DNA of 15,006 nucleotides. It comes from OMOG01 sp041485845. Lineage in GTDB: Bacteria; Acidobacteriota; Terriglobia; Bryobacterales; Bryobacteraceae. The notes under the pieces were generated by a model. The model had not been told where the DNA came from and searched no databases. It saw nothing but the letters and a program-made list of their open reading frames with translations. The position numbers and the translations under genes were made by a program. Shown in pieces: positions 1 to 8,100 of the stretch (the first letter of the stretch is position 1; the number at the start of each line of letters is the position of its first letter). Where the stretch lies: assembly GCA_041485845.1 (NCBI GenBank), contig JBGPKH010000160.1:1-15006 (forward strand). Reading direction: 5' to 3'.

Positions 1-3000
1 ACTTGAAGCTGGAACTGTACCTTGAAGGTGGCGGCGTAGACCGCGTTCGAAGCCGGCGCCGTAATCGCGTGGCTGGCAGGAAGATTGTCGCTCCAGTTGG
101 CAAACACCGCGCGGCTCCCCGGGGTCGCCAGATTCTGCGGGGAGGTGGTCGCGATGGTATGGGTTTCTCCAGCGTTCCAGCCAAACAACAGCGGCGCCTC
201 CGCTGGCTGACCGCCATCGACCGTTATCTTCAATCCTTGTCCCGTGGGAAAGGCGTCCAGCTCCACCTGCACGGCGACCAGGCTGTCCGACGCGCTGCTC
301 TTGTCCGGATCGTCATTGGGCTGTTCACCGCTGACACTCCCCCGGCCTTCGGTGGGGCCGGTGTAAGGGCCGCAATTCCCTGTCGCCGTAGTGCTCTTTC
401 CAAAGCCCAGTGGTCCGAGATCCCCGTCATTCGGGAACGTGCAGTTCTTGGTGCCGGTAGGCGAATCGACGTTGCCCCCGACCTTGGCGGTGGGCGCTGC
501 CTGGGAGGTGAAGTCGCTGCTTTCATTGATGACCGTGATCACCATGTTCACGTTGCCGTCCACGCTCAGCAGCCCGACGGTGATCCGCAGACTGAGCAGC
601 CTTTGCGGCACCGAGAAGTCGCGATAGCGCGGGACCGGCGCGGTGGGGCTCGCCACGCTCACATCGCTCACCGGGCCCAGCGATCCTGCGACGCGGATGG
701 CATTCAGATCGCTGTTGGTGGCATTGGTTACCAGCAGCGGGAAGGTGAACTGGTCGATGGCTCCCGCGCTGGCGGAGAGGACCAGCCAGGTTGCCGTCGC
801 GCCGCCGCCGCTGACGGTCAACAGGGCACACGTGCATGGGGCGGCCGGGTCCTGTGGCGCGGGCGATCCTCCAACTCCGTTGGCATCCGCCGAGTACAAC
901 CGCGCCGATGCCCCCTCGCTGGAAAAGAGCGGGGCATACACCTTTACCGTGCCCGGCACGTTGGTCAGTCTCGTGCGGAGCCGGGTGGTGGTTGAGAAGG
1001 CTGCCGCCCTGGCTTCCTGAAATACCAGCGGGATGGTGGTCAGGGATCCGCCGCCCGGCGGCGATGCCTGACCCTTCTGGAACACCAGCGCCGGCGCGGC
1101 GCACGCCATCGTCTCCGCGTTCACCGCGGCCGCGCATCCGCCCACCGCGCCCTGCGCCGCGTAGCTCAGGGGTATCGGCACTCCCGTGTTCACGCTGACC
1201 TGGCCGGTGATGGCGGCCGGTTGTAGATTTCCACCCGCGGCGAGCAGGCTCGCTTCCGCCCGGATGTTGGTGAGCCGCATGGTCGTGGTCCCCGCGCCGA
1301 GCGCGACTCCCGTCCAGCGGATGATATTGTACCCGGCGATGTGGCCGTTCTGCGTGCTGACTCCGTTGACGAGTTGTGCGTCTACCGTGTCGGTCCCGCT
1401 GAGGGTGTTGGTGACGTCGGTGTTCAGAGTCAGTGAGACCGTCGCCGTCGCCGCGGCGGGCAGCCCGCTGCAAGTCAGCACCATCTCACCCATCGCTTCC
1501 GTCCGCCCTTCGAGCGCGACTTGCGGCGGCGTGGCCACATTGGCCGTGCAGCTTGCGTTGTTGGCGCTTCCCGATTGGGTCACTTTGAAACTCCGGCCGG
1601 CGACGGCCAGCGTTTCCTGGCGCGTGGCGGTTCCCGCGTAGGCGGGCACGGTGTAGCTCACCGTGCCATCGCCCGACCCGCTCCCGCCGGCTGTGATGGT
1701 CACAAACGGCGCGCTGCCGTTCTTCGCGGTCCACTGACATCCGCCGGTCGCCACCACGGTGACGGTTCCGGCGCCGCCGCCCGCCAGAAAGGCCTGGCTG
1801 CCTTGGGGCAGGGAGTAGGTGCACGTGGTCCCCGCCTGCGTGATGGAAAACGTGGCCTGGCTGCTCGCCGTCGTAATGCTGATCGTCCCGGTGCGCGGCA
1901 CGCTGGAGGCCTGGTTGCCTTGCACCTGGTAGCTGATCGCGCCAGTCCCCTGGCCGCTGCTTCCGGCGGTGATCGGCGCCCACGGGGCATCGCTCGCAGC
2001 CGAGTAGGAGCAATCCGCGCCGCCCAAGGTCAGGTTGATGTTGCCGGGGCCCCCGTTGACACCCAGCGAGGCGCTGGCCGGGGAGAAGGTGAGTTGACAG
2101 CCTTGTCCGGCTTGCGTGATGGTGAACGGCTGGTCCGCGATGGTGAGGTTGGCGCTGCGCGACCCGCTGTTGGGGTTGGCGAGAACGTTATAGGTCACGG
2201 TGCCTGCGCCGATGCCTCCGCCGGCCGTGAGCACCACCCAACTCACCGGGCTCGATGCCCCCCAACTGCCGCAACTGGACGTCGGAGTAACGGTTACGGT
2301 GTTGCCGTTGGATCCCGCCGCGCCGAAGCTCGCGCTGCCGGGAGAGACGGCATACGCACAAACAATCACAGGGGTGAAGTTGGCGGTGACGCTCCGCGGG
2401 ACGTTCATCGTGACCGTCTGCGGATTGCCGTTGCCGGACAGGTCTCCGCTCCAGTTGGCGAACTGGAAGTTCGAGTTTGCAGTGGCGGTCAACTGCACCG
2501 AAGTGCCGCTGTTGTAGAAGCCGTCGCCCGAGGAAGGGTTGGCGAAGATGTTCCCACTGCCGGCGGGAGACGTGTTCAACGAAAGTTGATATTGGGAATT
2601 CCCGAAATTGGCTGTGTAGGTGCCGCCCCCGGCTGGCACAGTGATGCTGTGCGTCTGGGTCCCGCTGTCACTCCAGTTCACGAAATTCATGCGGGCGCCG
2701 GCGCCGGTCGCTTGCGGAGAGCCTGCACCGATGCTGTGACTGCTGCCCGAAGGCCAGACGAAAAGATGTGGAGCCGAATAGGTGCTGCCATCCACGATCA
2801 CGGACAGCCCAGGCGGATTCGTAGTGACCGTGCTGGGGGGAGGTGCTGTGAAGTTCGCTGTAACGGTGCGTGGAGAGCTCATGGTGACCGATTGCGGATT
2901 GGCGCTGCCGGACAGGTCTCCGCTCCAGTTTGAGAACTGATATCCCGCGGCTGGGGAGGCGGTCAACTGCACGGACGTGCCGTTGTTGTAGTAGCCATCG

Positions 3001-4025
3001 GGAGAAGGCGTGCCCACCGACACACTCCCGCTTCCCCCAGGTGAAACGTTTCGAGTCAGGAGATACCGTTGGTCATAGTAGGCAGTGTATGTAGCGGCAG
3101 ATGACGGTACCGTGATGTTGTGCGCTTGCCCCCCGCCATCACTCCAGTTTGCGAAGATATATTGGGTGTCGCTTTGAGGCGGTGTAACGGAGGCTGGGGA
3201 GGGAGCGCTGAGGTTGTGGCTTTCACCGGGGCTCCAATTGAATGTCTGCGGAGTGGAATAGTTCGTTCCATCCACCAAAATGCCCAGATCCACGATGCGG
3301 GAGGGACCGATCGGGCTGGCGTTGATAGTGATCGGGTAGGTCGGGGTGACGGGGAAAAAGCGGAAGAAAGCGCAGCTCCAAAATCCGCTCTCCACGATCG
3401 CAATGTATCCCGTCCCGGCAGTCGTCAGCAGATTGCCGGGAATCGTGGCGGTTAACCGTGTGCTGTTGACGAAAGTGGTGGGCACATAGGTCAAGGGCGC
3501 GTCGAGCGCCCCGAACCTCCACGCCACCCGCAGGCCGTTCGTGAAGCCGCGGCCGTCCAGCGTTACGTTTACGGAACTCGAGCCCGCAGGCGCCGAAGGC
3601 GGAGAGATAGTGATCGCATAGCTGTAGGACAGATGGAACGTATTCGGGGCCTGAGAGCTGCCCACCTGGACGTTGAAGCAGTTTGAGCTCGATAGCAGGG
3701 TGCTTGTTACCGCACCATCCAGTTCCCCGGAGTTGGCGAATGTAGTGTCGAGCTGCCGGGTGATACTGTCAAACAGCCCCACCAGGTTCACTTTCATTCC
3801 TGAAGTGAAACCGCTGCCGAACGTCTGAAGGGTCAGCGCAGGATCGCCCGGCACGGCATATGACGGTGTGAAGCTGGTGACTGTTTGACCGTCGGCAAGT
3901 CCCAGTGCCGCTGAAAAAAATACGAACGCAAATATGGCGCCGCGACCGCGCCGGGACTGCCAGTATCGGCACTGGAGTTGCGGGCGTTGCGTGAGACCAA
4001 TCCAACGGATACCAGACATCGTCAT
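1..4025 (-). CDS. Giant secreted modular protein, N-terminal 1341 residues (3' end beyond window)
   Basis: Read on the minus strand, the frame starting at ATG 4025 stays open for 1341 codons and leaves the window with two bases over, so only the N-terminal part is seen. TGAGGT at 4038-4033 lies 8 bases upstream of the ATG. Residues about 29-43 form a hydrophobic signal-peptide core, with likely cleavage after ALGLA (44). Domains follow in order: two Ig/TIG-like domains (about 47-225), two tandem A-B repeat pairs (227-558), three BACON-like domains (559-818), a long beta-rich Ig-like region (about 820-1255) and a third type-A repeat (1260-1335). Type B resembles the divergent InlB B-repeat; type A has VDG...F.W..G..H.I...NWSD. 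No enzyme motif is visible. Such architectures are common in Acidobacteriota exported proteins of unknown role; surface adhesion or polymer binding is my inference. The gene is divergent from the NHL gene. Confidence 0.92.
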   Translation of the reverse strand, partial: MTMSGIRWIGLTQRPQLQCRYWQSRRGRGAIFAFVFFSAALGLADGQTVTSFTPSYAVPGDPALTLQTFGSGFTSGMKVNLVGLFDSITRQLDTTFANSGELDGAVTSTLLSSSNCFNVQVGSSQAPNTFHLSYSYAITISPPSAPAGSSSVNVTLDGRGFTNGLRVAWRFGALDAPLTYVPTTFVNSTRLTATIPGNLLTTAGTGYIAIVESGFWSCAFFRFFPVTPTYPITINASPIGPSRIVDLGILVDGTNYSTPQTFNWSPGESHNLSAPSPASVTPPQSDTQYIFANWSDGGGQAHNITVPSSAATYTAYYDQRYLLTRNVSPGGSGSVSVGTPSPDGYYNNGTSVQLTASPAAGYQFSNWSGDLSGSANPQSVTMSSPRTVTANFTAPPPSTVTTNPPGLSVIVDGSTYSAPHLFVWPSGSSHSIGAGSPQATGAGARMNFVNWSDSGTQTHSITVPAGGGTYTANFGNSQYQLSLNTSPAGSGNIFANPSSGDGFYNSGTSVQLTATANSNFQFANWSGDLSGNGNPQTVTMNVPRSVTANFTPVIVCAYAVSPGSASFGAAGSNGNTVTVTPTSSCGSWGASSPVSWVVLTAGGGIGAGTVTYNVLANPNSGSRSANLTIADQPFTITQAGQGCQLTFSPASASLGVNGGPGNINLTLGGADCSYSAASDAPWAPITAGSSGQGTGAISYQVQGNQASSVPRTGTISITTASSQATFSITQAGTTCTYSLPQGSQAFLAGGGAGTVTVVATGGCQWTAKNGSAPFVTITAGGSGSGDGTVSYTVPAYAGTATRQETLAVAGRSFKVTQSGSANNASCTANVATPPQVALEGRTEAMGEMVLTCSGLPAAATATVSLTLNTDVTNTLSGTDTVDAQLVNGVSTQNGHIAGYNIIRWTGVALGAGTTTMRLTNIRAEASLLAAGGNLQPAAITGQVSVNTGVPIPLSYAAQGAVGGCAAAVNAETMACAAPALVFQKGQASPPGGGSLTTIPLVFQEARAAAFSTTTRLRTRLTNVPGTVKVYAPLFSSEGASARLYSADANGVGGSPAPQDPAAPCTCALLTVSGGGATATWLVLSASAGAIDQFTFPLLVTNATNSDLNAIRVAGSLGPVSDVSVASPTAPVPRYRDFSVPQRLLSLRITVGLLSVDGNVNMVITVINESSDFTSQAAPTAKVGGNVDSPTGTKNCTFPNDGDLGPLGFGKSTTATGNCGPYTGPTEGRGSVSGEQPNDDPDKSSASDSLVAVQVELDAFPTGQGLKITVDGGQPAEAPLLFGWNAGETHTIATTSPQNLATPGSRAVFANWSDNLPASHAITAPASNAVYAATFKVQFQLQ
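2350..3347 (-). repeat. Two tandem A-B protein repeat modules within the giant gene
   Basis: Two consecutive modules of about 165 residues (roughly 500 bp each) lie at about 3347-2845 and 2845-2350. Each has a type-A half and a type-B half. Type A runs VDG, then F.W..G..H, then NWSD with H.ITVP and a closing YTA.F or YTAYY. Type B runs SPxGSG, then G(Y/F)YN(N/S)GTSVQLTA, then NWSGDLSG and VTANF. Type B matches what I know of the InlB-type bacterial repeat. A third type-A half appears at about 245-15, separated from the others by the BACON block. Confidence 0.8.
2433..2930. repeat. 24-bp perfect direct repeat inside the type-B modules
   Basis: The 24 bases at 2433-2456 recur exactly at 2907-2930, 474 bp away. 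They encode NWSGDLSG plus flanking codons in the two type-B halves. Identity at DNA level, within otherwise diverged modules, suggests recent duplication or gene conversion between them. Confidence 0.85.
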
Positions 4026-4131
4026 TGTGCGAACCTCACAATACCCTGAGCGGGTTCAAGCAGCGAAAGGGGACAGCCAAGGTACGGATTGTCAGGTCCC
4101 CGGCTCGCCATCAATCCGGGGGGTGAGCAAG

Positions 4132-4160
4132 ATTATAACGTTGCGCACACTCTCAAGCAA
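4132..4160 (-). promoter_or_regulatory. Sigma70-type promoter for the giant secreted protein gene
   Basis: On the minus strand, TTGCTT (4160-4155) is followed after exactly 17 bases by a perfect TATAAT (4137-4132). The -35 box matches consensus only at TTG. Transcription would begin near 4125, giving a leader of about 100 bases before the ATG at 4025. I see no convincing riboswitch or attenuator in that leader. Confidence 0.6.
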
Positions 4161-4234
4161 TAATTCTTCGGCTCTTCGGCTCGGCCCTTTCGTAATAGCA
4201 GTACTAACTTCCGAGCGAGACGGGTCACGTGCTG

Positions 4235-4469
4235 CTATTATGAGGGATTTTCCAACGGTGCCGGCTGTTGCCGAAGTGGGCCCCTGGAAATCCTCAAAGG
4301 CAGTGTCTTTCTGGCGGCACTGAGTCCCGGACTGCCGCCCCAAGATATCGTCACCGCCGCCGCCGGCACGGACTGGGTATGCAACGGCGACGGGAAACCG
4401 GCCTTGGCTGCTCCACTCGGCAAGGCGGCCTATGTCACCGCGGCGCTTACCATGCACTGGCGATTCTAG
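4235..4469 (+). pseudogene. Degenerate partial copy of the 5' end of the NHL-repeat gene
   Basis: Positions 4311-4440 align without gaps to 5213-5342, the signal-peptide end and first residues of the downstream NHL gene; I count about 16 mismatches in 130 bases. Positions 4235-4276 also align to 5097-5138, upstream of that gene, with about 11 mismatches in 42. Between the two blocks the copy lacks 40 bases, removing the start codon and most of the signal peptide. The aligned frame remains open (it reads GTDWVCNGDGKPALAAPLGK) until TAG at 4467-4469, with homology ending at about 4442. It cannot be expressed as a proper protein. It is either the remnant of a tandem paralogue mostly lost by deletion, or a partial duplication of the NHL gene's front end. 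Confidence 0.85.
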
Positions 4470-4758
4470 ATGGTGGCCGGGCCGCCATTGAGCGTCATGA
4501 TCCCGGCGTACTGACCGGAAGCGTCACCAGCGTCGCCCACCAGAACCAGCGCGTTGCTCGCCACCACGTAGGCCAGGTAGCGGGCCTGCCGGGCGTCGAT
4601 CAAATTGTTCACCAGCACGTTTACGATCCCGAGGTTCCGAGGCCGAACGGCTCGGTACCTGACGTGAGCGTGCCCTGCCAGTTTCCGGCCAGTATCGATA
4701 CTGCCGCATAGGCCGTCCGCGGTTGAGAACAAAAAGCAAGCGCCAGGACTACATCCAT
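4466..4758 (-). pseudogene. Frameshifted remnant of a small secreted protein
   Basis: A strong Shine-Dalgarno (AGGAGG, four bases before ATG 4758) starts a 45-codon frame with a signal-peptide-like beginning (MDVVLALAF, then TAYAA) followed by ILAGNWQGTLTSG, ending in a stop at 4621. A second minus-strand frame continues to TAG at 4466 and reads ARYLAYVVASNALVLVGD followed by SGQYAGIMTLNGG. GNWQGTL just after a signal peptide, and the 'YVV(A/S)xxxALVL' style at the end, resemble repetitive beta-rich exported proteins common in Acidobacteriota. The likeliest reading is a gene that lost its middle and acquired a frameshift near 4640-4680. The alternative is a real 45-residue exported peptide gene (4758-4621); the good ribosome site keeps that open. 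Confidence 0.45.
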
Positions 4759-4869
4759 AACGCCTCCTGCCGCTCGACGTGTTGACCCAATCCTCCTTCC
4801 AGACCGCCGGCTGCACCCTCTCGGCGAGCGGCGGCCTGTGGCGGGACCAAGGTAATGGCAGTACCGTCC

Positions 4870-5050
4870 CGCGGGAGAGGGAGCGTTATAGTAACGAATC
4901 ACTGCCAAAATCCTCCAGGAATCTTCTGCCCTGTGTCCCCTTCCGGCTTCCGAAACCGCTTTTCGTAAAGAGAGGACTTTTAGAATCCCTTTTATCTACT
5001 AATCCAATAAGCCCAAGATTCTCGTTTATCTGGAATGAGGGGGATTCTAG
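4870..5050. other. AT-rich intergenic stretch with no recognisable gene
   Basis: This part of the divergent gap is clearly richer in A and T than the coding DNA on either side, especially 4960-5035. No frame here has a ribosome site plus protein-like composition. It probably carries the regulatory DNA for the NHL gene, but I could not identify a convincing -35/-10 pair. Confidence 0.5.
4981..5049. repeat. 9-bp perfect inverted repeat (TAGAATCCC / GGGATTCTA)
   Basis: TAGAATCCC at 4981-4989 is the exact reverse complement of GGGATTCTA at 5041-5049. The right arm is part of GGGGGATTCT (5039-5048), which recurs directly at 5104-5113. The arms enclose 51 AT-rich bases upstream of the NHL gene. 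I see no target-site duplication, so a miniature transposon is not supported. An operator or cruciform is possible. Confidence 0.5.
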
Positions 5051-5164
5051 GTGGCGAGGTGGTGGAGGCAACTGATTCTTGCACGGCGCCATGATAGGAT
5101 TATGGGGGATTCTTCAACATCCTCGATTGTTGCCGAAGAACAGCCCTTGGAGTACAACAGAACC

Positions 5165-8100
5165 ATGCATCGCCACTTTCCACTTCGCTGCCATGCAATC
5201 GTGCTCGTCCTTCTGGCGGCACTGAGTCCCGGACTGCTTGCCCAAGGCATCATCACCACGGCCGCCGGAACGGACTGGGTCTTCAACGGCGACGGCAAAC
5301 CGGCCTTGGCCGCGCCTCTCGGCAAGGTGGCCTATGTCACCGTGGATCCTGCCGGCAACCCGGTGTTCGCGGATCCCGGAAGCGCCGTCGTGGTCCGGGT
5401 GAATCCGAACGGCTCGGCGACGGTTCTCGCGGGAAACGGCATCCAGGCGTTCTCCGGCGACGGCGGTCCGGCAGTGAGCGCGGCGCTGAGCTCGCCGCAG
5501 GGGGTCGCCTACGATTCCAAAGGAAATCTATTCATCGTAGATACCGGGAACGAGCGCATCCGCATGGTGACCAAGGATGGCACGATTACAACCGTGGCCG
5601 GAAATGGTCGTCCGGGTTACAGTGGCGACGGAAGTTCGGCAGTCAATGCCACTCTGAATTACCCGCTGGCTCTGGCCATTGATTCGGCCAACAATATCTA
5701 CATCAGCGATGTCCAGAATTCCGCCATTCGTAAAGTGACTCCCGACGGCATAATCTCGACTTTTGTGGGCCCCGCTACCAGGGCATCTTTGAACAATGTC
5801 GAAGGCATGGCATTCGATTCCGCCGGTAACCTCTACATCGCCGAATTCGACACCAATCTGATCCGCCAGATCGATCCCAAAGGCGTCATTACGACTTTTG
5901 CCGGAGACGGGCAAGGCCGCTTCTTCGGGGACAAGGGACAGGCCGCCAAGGCCTCGTTCTTCAGCCCCGGCGGGATCGCAGTGGATGCCGCGAGGAACAT
6001 CTACGTTGCCGATACGAACAACTTCTGCATTCGCATAATCAATCCGCAGGGCATCGTTTCCACGATCGCCGGCAACCGGACGCAGGGATTTTCCGGTGAC
6101 GGCGGACCCGCGATCAACGCCACGTTCCGCGCTGTTTTTGGCCTGGCCGTGGATTCGGCCGGCAATCTCTTCATCGCGGACCGCGATAACTTCCGCATCC
6201 GTAAAGTGAGCGCCACGAAGACCATTTCGACCGTCGCAGGCAACGGAGAATTCCGCAAATTCGCGGATGGCGTACCACCGGCCAACGCCTTCCTGTTCCA
6301 ACCATTGGGAATCAGTTCCGATGCCGCCGGCAATATCTATATTGCCGACACCTCGAACGAACGCATTCGCATGATTGGCCGCTCGGGTGCCATCTCCACC
6401 ATTGCGGGCAACGGCGGAAGCGAGTACAGTGGCGATCACGGCCTGGCGACAAAGGCCGGTCTGTTCTCGCCCACCAGCACGACGCCCGACCGGCTCGGGA
6501 ATCTGTATATCGCCGACAGCGATAACGAAGTTATCCGAAAAATCCGTCCAGACGGTACTATCATTACAGTAGCGGGAACTGGGGCCAGGGGCTATAACGG
6601 AGAGAATAGGCAAGCGCCTTCCGCTTTGCTGGACACCCCTCAGCAGGTCGTTCTGGACGGCGCCGGTAACCTCTATATATCGGAATGTGGCGTCTGCAGG
6701 GCCAATCCGCTCGATCCCGGCAGTAACCGGATTCGGAAGGTCACTCCCGACGGCATTATCACCACTTTCGCCGGCGGCAACCAAGTCGGTTTTTTCGGTG
6801 AAGGCGTGCCGGCGAGCCAAGCCCTTCTCAACGGGCCAATAGGCCTGGCGTTCGACCCGGCGGGAAACCTCTACGTCGCCGATTGGCTAAACGCCCGCAT
6901 CCGCCGCATTTCCGCCGACGGCAAGATCACCACCTTCGCCGGCGGCGGCACGCGAACCCCGGCCTCCACTGACTCGTTTCCGGCCACCCAAGCTCAGTTG
7001 GGACGTCCTCTGGGGATCGCGGTGGATGGCTTCAATAACGTCTATTTCTCGGACGGCCGCACAAACCGCGTGCTCAAGGTTTCCACCTCCGGTTTGATTA
7101 CAGTAGTTGCGGGCAACGGCATCGCGGCATTCTCGGGCGACGGCGGACCCTCCACCCAGGCGGCTCTCAGTTTTCCCTACGGCCTGGCGGTGGACCCCGC
7201 GGGCAATCTCTGGATCGCCGACGCGCTGAACAATCGCATCCGCACGGTCCTGGTGGCCCCGCCCACGCTACAGTCGTCGCCGGCTTCGCTTTCGTTCTCC
7301 GTGAAGAGCGGAGGAGGATTGAGCGACGCGCAACCCGTCGCCATTTCGGGCTCCGTGCCCGGCCTGGTTTATTCGCTGACCGCTAACACCGCGAGCGGAG
7401 GCGCGTGGCTGAAGGCCGACCAATCCGGCGGCACCGCTCCGGCCGTGGCGCAGATTGTGGTGGATCCGACCGGGCTCAAAGCTGGCGACTATCAAGGCGC
7501 CATCGTGGTGTCCGCGGCCAACGCCAGTCCGCCATCCCGCACCATCGCGGTTAACCTGACTGTGGTCGCGCCCGCTGACGCCAAGTTGGGGATCGCCACA
7601 CAAGCACTGACTTTCACTCTGGTCCAGGGCGCCGGGAAGACCTCTCAAAACCTCACCGTGTCGAATCTCGGCGGGGGCTCGCTCGCATTCTCCGCGTCGG
7701 CAACTTCCGACAGCCCGGCCAACTTCCTCAATGTGTCGCCAGGCAGCGCGGCTGCCACTCCGGTGAAGCCTGCATCGGTCGCAGTCCAGGCCGACCCGGG
7801 GACTCTCGATCCCGGCACTTACACGGGCTCGATTAGCATCGCCAGCGATACGGCGGGCACGGCCCGAATTCCGGTTACCATGACGGTCAGCCGTGTCCCT
7901 CGAAGGCTTCTGCTGTCTCAGGCCGGTCTGAAGTTCACCGCCGTAGCCCAGGGAGGCGCACCGCTTCCGCAAAACTTCGCCGTGCTGAACGGCGGACGGG
8001 GTGACGTGAACTGGACGGTTCAGGCCGACACCGTCCCGGCCGGCGGCAAGTGGCTGATCGTGCCGACGGCTGGCGGCGCCAGCACCGGCGGCGCATCGAA

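Noticed and set aside
1521..2933. 470-codon open frame on the plus strand
   Set aside because: Antisense to the giant secreted protein gene; arginine/alanine-rich with no domain, while the minus strand has clear BACON and InlB-type repeats.
4981..5049. Possible miniature inverted-repeat transposon
   Set aside because: Arms are only 9 bp, the interior is 51 bp and no target-site duplication is seen.
5051..5164. Longer start for the NHL protein at GTG 5051 or ATG 5102
   Set aside because: The added residues are not protein-like and would bury the signal peptide that begins exactly at ATG 5165.
5528..6820. 430-codon open frame on the minus strand
   Set aside because: It lies wholly antisense to the NHL repeats; its length comes from regular codon use of the repeats. 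The translation shows no recognisable domain, signal peptide or ribosome site.
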